In this document: one piece after another, positions 1 to 7,768 of the stretch | How positions within the stretch are numbered: the first letter of the stretch is position 1 | Layout: the number at the start of each line of letters is the position of its first letter | Origin: CAYWNA01 sp964459305 | GTDB taxonomy: Bacteria; Planctomycetota; Planctomycetia; Pirellulales; Pirellulaceae | Direction: 5' to 3' | Assembly (NCBI GenBank): GCA_964459305.1 | Contig: CAYWNA010000199.1 | Location: 1-24,073 of the forward strand | DNA: 24,073 bases | Program-made: the position numbers and the translations under genes | The notes under the pieces: generated by a model | Told to the model about the DNA's origin: nothing | Database searches by the model: none | What the model saw: only the letters and a program-made list of their open reading frames with translations

Positions 1-1865
1 CCGTTCTCGTCCCAGCCATGGTGCTCGTAATACTCGTCGATCATCTTCGTGAACTTCTCACGGTCGATCACAGAGCCGATCACGTCAGGAGCCCCGCGAG
101 GCGCCGGTTCGTCGAAGTAACGGTCAACGAGCGCATCGCCTTCTCTGGTCAGTCCTTCCCTGATGTTAAACAGTCTCTCCAGGTTGTAGCACCTCTCCGC
201 GACAGCCCACAGCTCCGTTGGCGAAAACTCAAGTCCCGTGTTGTAGTACAGCACCTTGGGCCAGTCCTCGAAGCTGGGAAGAGTCGCTCCCAGGAACACG
301 GTGTGGTACTTGCAGATGCCGAGGCAATCCACACCCATGTAACACATCTCGTGCCAGAAAACCTGCCATGGCTTGCCCGCGTATTCCGTATGTTCGGAAC
401 TCAACGGTCCGTCATACTTCACGGGGCTGCTGTATATCTCTCTGAGGATCTTCTCCGGCAAGTGGTACAGGTCGATGGCGGGGCGGCTCCTCAAATGATC
501 GGAACCTCTGGAGCCCGTGGCAATACCGAGGGCCAGCGCGGGCGTCGCTCTCTCGTCCGAGTGAAGATTGCTCAACCCCTTGACGTGGATCAGGTACTTG
601 ATGGCGCCCTTGCCGATCTTCTCGGCAGCTCGAAGCCCACCTTCTGCCAATGTGTCACCGAGCCATCCATCCCGGAACGCAATCCGGCGAACCATCTCCA
701 TCAAGGCTTCGTCGTTGCCGAACGTCAGTTCGAGGCCATCCGTGTCCTCGTTGGTCAGGATTCCCTCTTCGTATAGCTCCATTGCCCAGGAGATGAGGCT
801 TCCTATCTCCAGGTTATCGATACCCCACATGTTCACCATGTGATTGCAGGTCAGGATAGTATTCACCTTCCGGCATTCGGGCTCCCCGCCGAAAGCACCC
901 TGTGATGTGTACTCGGGGCCTTCATCATAGTCCCCGGCGAACGGACCACTGGGAATCTTGTATTGCGCGCGACAATGCACCTGGCAGCCAAAGCAGCCGA
1001 CCATGTGATAGGGCCCCATGGTCTCCTCGCAGATCTCGTCGATTCGCTCCGGTTCGATGTCATCTGCATACAACATCTGGTTGAACTGAAAGTTCCTAAC
1101 CCTCACGCCTCCCCAGGAATTGGTCGCGCCCCAGATAAACGGAGTCCCCAGCGTCCCCTGGGTCTTGTTCGCTTTGGCGCTCGTAATTTGGTCGATGAAC
1201 TTCTTGTTGTACTCCAGGGCCTGAGTGGGATGCGCGATATTGATGTCCATGGTGCCTCTGGCAGCTACCGCCTTGAGGTTCTTCGAGCCAAAGACCGCTC
1301 CCATCCCCGTTCTGCCACCGGCATTCTTGAGTCCTGTCATCACGTTCGCGTACCGCACCAGGTTCTCGCCGGCCTGGCCGATCACCGCGCTCTTGATATC
1401 CTCATCGCCGAGCTCATCGCGGATCGCCCGCTGGGCCTCGTGTGCGTTCAAACCCCACACGTTGGCGGCATCCCGTATCTCAATCTCGCCGTTGTGAATC
1501 CACAGATAGACGGGCTTCTCGGCCTTGCCCTTGATGACAAGATGGTCGAATCCAGCCCATCTCAATTCGGGTGCAAAAAAGCCGCCCATGTTCGTGCTGC
1601 CGAAGAATCCCGTGAGCGGCGATTTGGCACAAATGTGCGTCCTTGCAGTCGCAGAAGCCAACGTTCCACCTAGTATGCCCGCACTTATCAGAAGTGCGTT
1701 GCCGGGGCCCAGTGCATCGACGCCGGCTTCCGTGTTGTTGTACAACAGATAGGCATCCAGTCCCCTGCCTCCAAGGTACTTCTTGCGTATGTCAAGCGGG
1801 ATCGGCTTCGTCTCGATCGTTCCTGATGTGAGATCGATGTAGGCTATCTTACGGCTCAGGGCCAT
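1..1865 (-). CDS. Tungsten-dependent aldehyde:ferredoxin oxidoreductase (AOR family), 3' end outside window
   Basis: Reading from ATG at 1865 gives about 621 residues with no stop before the left edge. The N-terminal AOR domain is clear (LGGRGLDAYLLY near residue 31, MGGFFAPELRWAGFDHLVIKG near 93-113). The [4Fe-4S] ligands are visible as C291-x2-C294-x3-C298 plus a late Cys in DCLGICKY (C518), the usual family spacing. AOR enzymes carry a W (or Mo) bis-pyranopterin and oxidise aldehydes to acids with ferredoxin-like acceptors; some relatives (BamB) reduce aromatic acyl-CoAs. Family length is about 605-640, so only a few C-terminal residues can be missing. AAGAAAGGG lies upstream of the ATG. 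It is the last visible gene of an operon with a zinc-ribbon protein (ends 1870, 4 nt away), a CCG protein and a LUD/Fe-S protein. Codon use (many AGA, AGG, ATA) differs from genes further right. The substrate cannot be read from sequence. Confidence 0.95.
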   Translation of the reverse strand, partial: MALSRKIAYIDLTSGTIETKPIPLDIRKKYLGGRGLDAYLLYNNTEAGVDALGPGNALLISAGILGGTLASATARTHICAKSPLTGFFGSTNMGGFFAPELRWAGFDHLVIKGKAEKPVYLWIHNGEIEIRDAANVWGLNAHEAQRAIRDELGDEDIKSAVIGQAGENLVRYANVMTGLKNAGGRTGMGAVFGSKNLKAVAARGTMDINIAHPTQALEYNKKFIDQITSAKANKTQGTLGTPFIWGATNSWGGVRVRNFQFNQMLYADDIEPERIDEICEETMGPYHMVGCFGCQVHCRAQYKIPSGPFAGDYDEGPEYTSQGAFGGEPECRKVNTILTCNHMVNMWGIDNLEIGSLISWAMELYEEGILTNEDTDGLELTFGNDEALMEMVRRIAFRDGWLGDTLAEGGLRAAEKIGKGAIKYLIHVKGLSNLHSDERATPALALGIATGSRGSDHLRSRPAIDLYHLPEKILREIYSSPVKYDGPLSSEHTEYAGKPWQVFWHEMCYMGVDCLGICKYHTVFLGATLPSFEDWPKVLYYNTGLEFSPTELWAVAERCYNLERLFNIREGLTREGDALVDRYFDEPAPRGAPDVIGSVIDREKFTKMIDEYYEHHGWDEN

Positions 1866-1869
1866 TCTG

Positions 1870-2127
1870 TTACCCTTTCTTCTTTGCTGCGGCTTCTTGC
1901 GAGATTTTCTGGTTCACATCCCACACCGGCCCACGTATCCGGGGAAAATTTGGCCCGATCCATGACACTCGCCACTCAAGACCACAAGTTCCACACTTGC
2001 ATTGTGTGGCGCCAGGTTCCACAGAGATTCTGGCCATGCAGCTTGGATTGTGGCACCTGAACTTGCCGTATGTCCTGGTCTTGGCCAGACCCTCGACGCC
2101 GGACAATCCTTCCTGCTTATCTGTCAT
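1870..2127 (-). CDS. Small zinc-ribbon/rubredoxin-like protein of the AOR operon
   Basis: An 85-residue protein. The ATG at 2127 is chosen because AGGAGG sits 5-6 nt upstream; a longer frame to 2220 exists but lacks such a site. Five cysteines lie at 25, 30, 43, 45 and 48 (FRCHNPSC ... QCKCGTC), arranged like a zinc ribbon or small metal knuckle, although the C-x4-C and C-x-C-x2-C spacing is not the textbook C-x2-C pair. The C-terminus is basic (AAAKKKG). It ends 4 nt before the AOR start, so the two are almost certainly co-translated. It may be a small electron carrier, a chaperone or a subunit of the AOR. I do not recognise a named family. The gene is well supported; its function is inference from position. 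Confidence 0.82.
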   Translation of the reverse strand: MTDKQEGLSGVEGLAKTRTYGKFRCHNPSCMARISVEPGATQCKCGTCGLEWRVSWIGPNFPRIRGPVWDVNQKISQEAAAKKKG

Positions 2128-2179
2128 TTTTGTCCTCCTATCAAGACGAGACACGCCGCACCAATCTCTCGATCGATTC

Positions 2180-2926
2180 TCATGAATGTCCTTGTGCCTC
2201 GTCGGAGATTCTATATGCATCGTTCATCAACACAATCGGATGAACCGCTTTCTTTGCTTTCTGACAAGCCTCGATCTGCAACATGCAGGTCCCACATTCC
2301 GTCACGACCCTGTCCACGTCAGCCACTTCTACTTCCCCCCAGAGCTTCCGTGCGATCCTCACCGACATGTCGTAATGAGCCGCTTTCATGCCATAGGAGC
2401 CAGCCATCCCACAGCAACTGTCCACGACTTTGCTCACGCCAATTCCAGGGATCAACCCCAGAAGCGTGACCGTTTCTTTCCTGATTCCCTGTACTTTCAG
2501 ATGGCATGGGTTGTGGTACATGACCTCCAGCGGCGTCTCCCTGAACCTTGTATCCAACTTGCCTTGGCGAAACAACCGAACCAGATACTCCGGGGCATCA
2601 AAAACGCGGCTCGATACAAACCTGGCCTCCTCACTATCGAAAAATGGCAGTCCCTCCTTCTTCAACATGAGATTACAGCTTGGACAAGTTGTTATTATAT
2701 CCAGGCCCGGGGCGGCCATGTGAGAGAGAAACCGCACGATTTCATTGAAGTTCTTTTTCGCCCCTTCAACATCCCCGTTGGACATCATCGGAATGCCGCA
2801 GCATTTCTGTTCGGCGACCAGCACCTCGATTCCGTTGGTCTCCATGACCTCGACAAAGGCCACACCGATCTGCGGGTCAAAATAGTTGGCGTAGCAGCCA
2901 CTGAAATAGACGACCTTCTCAGTCAC
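2180..2926 (-). CDS. CCG-domain Fe-S protein (HdrB/LutA/GlpC-like)
   Basis: This has two cysteine-rich CCG domains over 248 residues when started at GTG 2926. The first has C11, KCCGIP (41-46) and CPSC (81-84); the second has HNPCH (138-142), CCGMAGSYG (171-179) and CGTC (211-214). These domains bind unusual [4Fe-4S] centres in heterodisulfide reductase HdrB, GlpC, LutA and BamD. GTG 2926 overlaps the upstream stop (GTGACTGA), which indicates translational coupling. A frame to ATG 2992 is open but would overlap the upstream gene by about 70 nt and adds sequence that does not look like the family. The gene lies between the LUD/Fe-S gene and the zinc-ribbon gene. The likely role is electron transfer between the LUD/Fe-S protein and a thiol, quinone or AOR partner. 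The family is certain; the partner is inferred. Confidence 0.92.
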   Translation of the reverse strand: MTEKVVYFSGCYANYFDPQIGVAFVEVMETNGIEVLVAEQKCCGIPMMSNGDVEGAKKNFNEIVRFLSHMAAPGLDIITTCPSCNLMLKKEGLPFFDSEEARFVSSRVFDAPEYLVRLFRQGKLDTRFRETPLEVMYHNPCHLKVQGIRKETVTLLGLIPGIGVSKVVDSCCGMAGSYGMKAAHYDMSVRIARKLWGEVEVADVDRVVTECGTCMLQIEACQKAKKAVHPIVLMNDAYRISDEAQGHS

Positions 2927-4184
2927 GGCGGCCCATCCATTTCTTGAATGTGCGGCGATGGAACGTCGGCAGCGGAGCGTCTCGATGGACACCTGCCACT
3001 GCCTCCATGATCCGCTTGGAGAAAGAAAGACCGCTCGCCCAATTGGAGAGAGGCGCCGTTTTGGAACCCATCTTGGCTATCAACTCGGGCCCATCCAACA
3101 ACTGCCTCTTCAAGCTCCTTCCGTGTTTCGCGTAGTGCTCGAACCGGGCCCTCCAGATCAAGGACGGAAGATCGATATCGACCGGGCATTCCACATGACA
3201 GCAGCCACAATGAAGACAGGCCTCGGTGCTGTCTACCCAACCCTGCAAGAACCCCAGGAGGTAATTCTTGGGAGTCCAACTCATTCCGTCGATGTCCATG
3301 TGTTTTCCGATGGGGCATCGCCGGGAACAGGCCCGACAATCAACACATAGGAAGAGATCCCGGTATTCGTTGGCAAACAGTTCGGTCCGGCCATTGTTCA
3401 GGATCAACACGTGCAATTCCCGGTCGCCTGTGATCGTGGGGAGCGATTCGAAGTCGTACCGCTCCACCTCCTTCGGACCCAGATCGAGGAGGATACTCTC
3501 CAGGCCAAATACTCCCATCGACTTGGTCTGCAGCAGCGCTGCTGCCCGGTCTTTCACGACCTTCTCCGCCGTGACTACCATCACGATCTTCTTCGCCTGC
3601 TCCAGGTCCTTGGAAATATTGGACATGTGCTGCAGAAAGAAGACGGAGCCGTCACCGGCTGAGACAGCATTGACGCCCACGACGGCGGTGTAATCTCGCA
3701 CCTGCCCAGATCTCAAGTCCGCAAACGTCCTGGCAATGTCGAATGATTCGACCAGACCCTTTTCATGGAGTCCCGGCAGCCCCCAGTAGTCCTCTACTTT
3801 GTTCTCGAACCTGTCGAACTCCTTGAAATAACGGACGTATGTCTGCAGCCCCGCGGCTTGCAGCTCCCGCCGAAGCTCATTCACGACGACGGTCGACTTG
3901 TTGATCGAGACGAGGTCTGTGCCGCCCGCAACCTGCTTGATGTACGACGCAGCTTGCGCGGCATCCGGCGCGACGGCCCACTCGACGCCCGCGAACTGCG
4001 CGAGTTTCTTTTTGTACTCCTCCATCAACACGGTTTCGTTGTCGCGGGAAAACCGTCGAATCTCACTCAACTCCGTCTTGATGGAATCCAGGTCGAGCGC
4101 AGAATTCTTGCGCGCCACCATCCCGGCAGCTCGACGCTGTCCGGCTGCCGGCTCGACCATCGCTAATTGGGGAATCTCGGCCAT
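2919..4184 (-). CDS. LUD-domain protein with two [4Fe-4S] clusters (LutB/LldF-like)
   Basis: A 421-residue protein. Residues 50-270 match the LUD (DUF162) fold in outline (DLVSINKSTVVVNE, AVVGVNAVSAGDGS). They are followed by two ferredoxin motifs: C280-x2-C283-x2-C286-x3-C290-P and C323-x2-C326-x2-C329-x3-C333-P. LutB in LutABC lactate oxidation has this order, and the C-terminal [4Fe-4S] pair also resembles HdrC/GlpC. It heads an operon with the CCG protein (8-nt overlap) and AOR. ATG 4184 is the first good start; an internal ATG at residue 9 is an alternative, and no strong ribosome site is seen for either. A promoter-like site lies about 130 nt upstream. In this context it probably carries electrons to or from AOR rather than oxidising lactate, which is an inference. 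Confidence 0.92.
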   Translation of the reverse strand: MAEIPQLAMVEPAAGQRRAAGMVARKNSALDLDSIKTELSEIRRFSRDNETVLMEEYKKKLAQFAGVEWAVAPDAAQAASYIKQVAGGTDLVSINKSTVVVNELRRELQAAGLQTYVRYFKEFDRFENKVEDYWGLPGLHEKGLVESFDIARTFADLRSGQVRDYTAVVGVNAVSAGDGSVFFLQHMSNISKDLEQAKKIVMVVTAEKVVKDRAAALLQTKSMGVFGLESILLDLGPKEVERYDFESLPTITGDRELHVLILNNGRTELFANEYRDLFLCVDCRACSRRCPIGKHMDIDGMSWTPKNYLLGFLQGWVDSTEACLHCGCCHVECPVDIDLPSLIWRARFEHYAKHGRSLKRQLLDGPELIAKMGSKTAPLSNWASGLSFSKRIMEAVAGVHRDAPLPTFHRRTFKKWMGRRD

Positions 4185-4310
4185 GTACCGTTCCGTCCCT
4201 CGGTGTTACCGCAAAGGAAATATCTATGGGGATCGGAAGCTCATGATGTTGCTCTCCCCTGAATCTCCATTCGGACTGATGCGCTCTGCAATCCTCTCTC
4301 ACGACCGTTG

Positions 4311-4339
4311 AATGTATCTGCGCGGTAGTGTGCCGTCAA
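4311..4339 (-). promoter_or_regulatory. Sigma70-like promoter of the LUD/CCG/zinc-ribbon/AOR operon
   Basis: On the minus strand TTGACG (4339-4334) and TACATT (4316-4311) are separated by exactly 17 nt. They match TTGACA at 5/6 and TATAAT at 4/6. The site lies about 127 nt upstream of the ATG at 4184, leaving an mRNA leader of about 120 nt. No other gene lies between. Planctomycete promoters do not always follow this consensus, so the assignment is tentative. Confidence 0.5.
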
Positions 4340-4391
4340 TAATTTCACCGGGAGTCCTGCATTCGGTGCCGGTATCACTGCGCTTCACCTC

Positions 4392-4697
4392 TCACATGGC
4401 AGCAATAGCGGCGATCAGGATGGCTATCCCGATGAAAAACACGACGATGCCGGCCACCGGCTGAATGAGAAAGGCGGCCCCGGAGAGGCCCACGATCACC
4501 AGGACGCTGAGGCCCACGATCATCCAGAAAAGCGGTTCCGGCCCACCGGGAACTTCGGTCACTTTCGCGCAGCGGGGACAATTCGCCATCCCGCCTTTGA
4601 GTGACTTCGGGACGCGGAAGCACTCCTTGCAGGATGGGCAGATGACATCGACGTCGCCGGGCTCGTGGAATGGGTGGACCAACTCTGTGCCCCGCAA
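4392..4697 (-). CDS. Zinc-ribbon plus two-helix membrane protein, function unknown
   Basis: A 101-residue frame. CPSC (about 20-23) and CPRC (about 40-43) form a classical MJ0042-like zinc knuckle. Two hydrophobic segments follow (FWMIVGLSVLVIVGLSGAAF near 57-76, and IVVFFIGIAILIAAIAAM at the end), and the protein stops right after the second helix. No ATG precedes the zinc ribbon. The first usable codon is TTG at 4697, immediately after the TAG of the upstream gene, so translation is probably coupled by termination-reinitiation. The cytoplasmic zinc knuckle with membrane helices is a common planctomycete layout, but I cannot assign a role. It probably works with the LURP-one-like protein encoded just upstream. 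Confidence 0.72.
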   Translation of the reverse strand: MRGTELVHPFHEPGDVDVICPSCKECFRVPKSLKGGMANCPRCAKVTEVPGGPEPLFWMIVGLSVLVIVGLSGAAFLIQPVAGIVVFFIGIAILIAAIAAM

Positions 4698-5279
4698 CTA
4701 TTGTTTCTGTTTGCCCTCGATCGCAGCCAGAAGAACGCCTCCGGCCAGCACGAGTCGCGGATCGATTGGTGTCTGGTCAGACCGGATATCCACACTTAAC
4801 TTGTAGACGAAGGGATTCCAACTCTGCCTATAAGATCCGACTTCTTGTTCGCCCCCGGCGGTGATCGTGTAGTTCTGGGGGATCAAGGCGACAAGCCACC
4901 GGCGGATGGTGGCCATCAATAGGCTGTCTTCGGATATCTTGCCAATCGGATTGTCTTGGACGTCCAGGAACTCCCAGGAATCTCGGACAAGCGAAGAGAA
5001 TCCCTTTCTCCGCAAAGCCCCAACTTTCGTTCCTTCCGCGGGATCCACGACATCATAGGCCGCGCTAAAGTCGATGACTTGCCGCGCTTTGATCAGCAGC
5101 CTTTCCTCCGCCATGGACTCGTCGGTGTATATGCGGATGTCTTCCTTGAGCTTGAACGCCTTCTGCTTGCTGAATCCGATCACCCGACCATCGGCGCTGA
5201 AGATGTGAAACTTCGCTCCCAGCAGGGTGAGAATCTTTCGACGGATCAGATACTCCTTCGCTTCAAACGCTTCTATCAT
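4698..5279 (-). CDS. LURP-one-related / tubby-like C-terminal-fold protein
   Basis: ATG 5279 is chosen because GGGAGAGAG lies just before it; an open frame to 5348 has no such site. The product is 193 residues. The N-terminal pattern (EYLIRRKILTLLGAKFHIFSADGRVIGF, then KAFKLKEDIRIYTDE) is typical of the LOR/LURP-one family, which shares the tubby/phospholipid-scramblase beta-barrel fold with a buried helix. The C-terminal segment VLAGGVLLAAIEGKQKQ is the expected hydrophobic helix of the fold. Proteins of this family are linked to membrane lipids, but bacterial members have no established reaction. It abuts the zinc-ribbon membrane gene (stop and start adjacent), so the pair is probably one operon. 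Confidence 0.8.
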   Translation of the reverse strand: MIEAFEAKEYLIRRKILTLLGAKFHIFSADGRVIGFSKQKAFKLKEDIRIYTDESMAEERLLIKARQVIDFSAAYDVVDPAEGTKVGALRRKGFSSLVRDSWEFLDVQDNPIGKISEDSLLMATIRRWLVALIPQNYTITAGGEQEVGSYRQSWNPFVYKLSVDIRSDQTPIDPRLVLAGGVLLAAIEGKQKQ

Positions 5280-5666
5280 GGCTCTCTCCCTAAATAGGTG
5301 GCGAAGAGGAGAATGAAGGATCTCTTTCTGCTCGTTACGCGGGGCCATGCCGGATCCCTCGACCCAGCGCCGTCCAAAACGAAACTGACAGGAGTCCTGC
5401 CCCCACGGTTCCGTTAAGCGTAACGGGAGAAAGCCCGTCCGTCAAAGGAATACCCACCTTTAACGGAGATTTCAGCGACGCCAGCGGTAGGTCCGCCAGC
5501 TGAATGAGCTCGCGAGTTGGCGAGGGAAACGCCTCGTTTCTTGACGATGAAGAACGGTTTCGCCTGCGACCCGAAAGGGACCTGTCGGCTCTTTGACAGT
5601 CGGGGCGGATTCGAGCTGCGAAAAAAACAGCGGGAAGCACTGCGAGGGGGCATGCCGCCGGTATGC
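5280..5666. other. Non-coding gap between the NtrC-type gene and the LURP-one gene
   Basis: Open frames here overlap each other and show no family features or ribosome sites. A small perfect hairpin CCGTTA-AGCG-TAACGG lies at 5411-5426, and a shorter CTGTC/GACAG pair near 5581-5598. No T-tract follows either, so I do not call a terminator. The stretch must hold the promoter of the LURP-one operon, but I see no convincing -35/-10 pair. Confidence 0.5.
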
Positions 5667-7022
5667 TCACGAATGGATTCCGTACTCTTTGACCTTTCGC
5701 TGCAGCGTCCGCACACTGATATCCAGCACGTCTGCCGCTTTGGCTCGGTGGCCATCGCTCTCTTGGAGAGCTCGGCGAATCGCTTCCTCTTCAATTTGGC
5801 GCATGGTCATGCCCGGTCGGACGATGGATCGCGTGGTGGCGGCTCCGGTGATGTGTTCCGGCAGATCACGTGGTTCGATGCGTTCTTTCACCGATAGTAC
5901 GATGATGCTCTCGAGCGTGTTGCGCAGCTCTCGGACATTGCCGGGCCAACCGTAGTTGCACAGCGCATTCAATGTTTCGGCCGAAATCTCTTTGACCGGG
6001 CGCTCGTTCTCCGCAGACAGACTATCGATGAAGTGACGCACCAACAAAGGTATGTCGTCGCGACGCTCTCTGAGTGGTGGCAGTCGGAGTTCGACAACCT
6101 TCAAACGATAGTACAAATCCTCGCGGAACTCCTGGTTCTTCACCAACTCGCCAAGATCTCGATTCGTTGCCGACACGAGGCGGACGTTAACGTCCAACTC
6201 CTTGTTGCCGCCCACCGGCATGATCTTCCTGGATTCGATTGCCCGCAACATCTTGCTTTGCAGACCAATCTGCATGTCGCCGATCTCGTCGATGAACAGC
6301 GTGCCATTTGTGGCCGTTTGGAACAGACCGGATCGTCGTTCGGTCGCGCCGGTGAACGCGCCCTTCTCGTGTCCGAACAACTCGCTCTCGATCAGCGTTT
6401 CGGGTATCGCGGCACAGTTGACCGGCACAAACGGCTTGTTGCCCCGCGAGCTGTTGTGGTGCAGGGCGCGGGCAACCAGTTCTTTGCCGGTGCCGCTTTC
6501 GCCTTGGATCAGAACGGTAGCGCGCGTATCGGCTACCAGGCGAATCTTCTCGAACAATGCCTGCATCGGCGCGCTGTTGCCGACCATATTGCCCAAGGCG
6601 TGACGCTCGCTCAACTGAGCGTGCAATTGGGCGATCTCCGCGGCCATCGTCCGTTTTTCGAGGGCCATCTCGACGCGGTGCGTCAATTCCTTCAAATTGA
6701 TGGGCTTGGTCAGGAAGTCGAACGCTCCTTCTTTGAGCGCCGTCACAGCCGTATCCACGGTGCCGTGGCCCGATACCAGAATCACGGCGGTGTTCGGCGC
6801 CCTCTCCTTGACGATGCGCAGCAGTTCCAGCCCGTCTGTTCGCGGCATTACCAGATCGGTCACGATCACAGCGACGCCGTCATCGAGATGCTCGATCGCT
6901 TCCTGGCCGTCCGACACAGCAATAGGTTCGTAGCCCCTGCGTTCCAACCATTCGCACATCGCTTGGCGGCCGTCCGGGTCGTCCTCAACCAGGAGGATTT
7001 TCCATTTACCCTGTTTGGTCAT
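5667..7022 (-). CDS. NtrC-family sigma54-dependent response regulator
   Basis: A 451-residue protein with three domains. The receiver spans 1-125, with acidic pocket E13 D14 D15, phospho-acceptor D56 in VTDLVMP, T/S at S84 and K106. The AAA+ domain spans about 145-385, with Walker A GESGTGKE (174-181) and the sigma54-contact loop GAFTGA (221-226); Walker B is GTLFIDEIGD and the arginine-finger region follows it. A Fis-type helix-turn-helix closes the protein (HRAKAADVLDISVRTLQRKVK). The intact GAFTGA loop means it should activate sigma54 RNA polymerase when phosphorylated. No histidine kinase gene is adjacent, so it is an orphan in this window. The ATG at 7022 gives a complete receiver; the ribosome site is weak. 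Targets are unknown. Confidence 0.96.
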   Translation of the reverse strand: MTKQGKWKILLVEDDPDGRQAMCEWLERRGYEPIAVSDGQEAIEHLDDGVAVIVTDLVMPRTDGLELLRIVKERAPNTAVILVSGHGTVDTAVTALKEGAFDFLTKPINLKELTHRVEMALEKRTMAAEIAQLHAQLSERHALGNMVGNSAPMQALFEKIRLVADTRATVLIQGESGTGKELVARALHHNSSRGNKPFVPVNCAAIPETLIESELFGHEKGAFTGATERRSGLFQTATNGTLFIDEIGDMQIGLQSKMLRAIESRKIMPVGGNKELDVNVRLVSATNRDLGELVKNQEFREDLYYRLKVVELRLPPLRERRDDIPLLVRHFIDSLSAENERPVKEISAETLNALCNYGWPGNVRELRNTLESIIVLSVKERIEPRDLPEHITGAATTRSIVRPGMTMRQIEEEAIRRALQESDGHRAKAADVLDISVRTLQRKVKEYGIHS

Positions 7023-7146
7023 AGTTCGGTACCGCCGCGATCAGCCGCATCGCGTCTCGCAAGTGTGATTCTTCTTCGGAAGCGGTATACATCGTAGGTC
7101 GACTAAAGGTCATTGAGAAGCCGGGACCGCACGGCGTGTAACACGC

Positions 7147-7191
7147 AACAAAAAGACTGCGGCGGGCTCAACTTGCGCCGAACCCCCGCAG
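7147..7191 (-). terminator. Rho-independent terminator after the hsp20 gene
   Basis: On the minus strand CTGCGGGGG pairs with CCCGCCGCAG across a 16-nt loop, with one bulge, and is followed directly by TCTTTTTGTTG. It lies about 70 nt downstream of the stop of the HSP20 gene at 7262. This is the clearest intrinsic terminator in the window, and it separates the HSP20 pair from the NtrC-type gene. Confidence 0.75.
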
Positions 7192-7261
7192 TAGGTCTCA
7201 CACGTCGTTTGCTCACATCACGTTTCGAACATGCACCAACCTGAATCCTCCATGCGTTGCA

Positions 7262-7657
7262 TCAGACCGTCCTTACCTCGATTCGCCTCGGCTTCACCGC
7301 ATCGCCTTTGGGCAGGTGAACGGTCAACTCTCCGTTCTGCAATTCGGCGCTGATTTTCTCCGGATCAATTGCTTCGCCGATCGAGAATTCGCGGTGAAAG
7401 TGACCGACGCCGTATTCATGGCAAAGGTGCTTCACTTCCTCCTGTCTCGGCGATACCTTGCCCTCGATGATCAACTCCTTGTTCTCGTAGCGGACGCCCA
7501 AATCATCGGGGCCGACACCGGGCAAGTCCGCGTACAAAAGCAGTTCGTCGCTGGTCTCGGCGATGTCGACACGAGGCGTATACGTGACGACTTCGTGATC
7601 AGCTTTCCTGGTTTCGGCGTTCGTTTCTCTTGGCGTCTCGGTTGGGGTTGTAGTCAT
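7262..7657 (-). CDS. hsp20: HSP20-family small heat-shock protein (131 aa)
   Basis: The alpha-crystallin domain spans about 25-131: TYTPRVDIAETSDELLLYADLPGV, then ENKELIIEGK and ELQNGELTVHLPKGDAVKPRRIEV. The GxLTVxLPK strand and a short tail are typical. The N-terminal arm is short and Thr/Glu rich. Small heat-shock proteins are ATP-independent holdases that keep unfolded proteins soluble in the cytoplasm. The gene lies 111 nt downstream of a second HSP20 gene on the same strand and has a terminator behind it, so the two may form one stress operon. CAGAGAGAG before the ATG is a plausible but weak ribosome site. Confidence 0.94.
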   Translation of the reverse strand: MTTTPTETPRETNAETRKADHEVVTYTPRVDIAETSDELLLYADLPGVGPDDLGVRYENKELIIEGKVSPRQEEVKHLCHEYGVGHFHREFSIGEAIDPEKISAELQNGELTVHLPKGDAVKPRRIEVRTV

Positions 7658-7768
7658 GAGTGTTTCTCTCTCTGCTTTCTCGATTTTCTGTCGTGTTCAG
7701 TGTCGTGCCGTCCGGCCCAGACTCCCGGCGCGGAAGGAGTATGCGCCGCGACGGGTGGGATGGCTTCC

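Noticed and set aside
18..776. Long plus-strand frame (and 963-1673) opposite the AOR gene
   Set aside because: Antisense shadow: the minus strand reads as AOR with its Cys motifs, while this frame has no family-like sequence.
4185..4311. Moco/Tuco riboswitch in the AOR operon leader
   Set aside because: I could not recognise the conserved core by eye and cannot fold the RNA, so no call.
6033..7097. 354-residue plus-strand frame
   Set aside because: Antisense to the clear NtrC-type gene; no domain or ribosome site.
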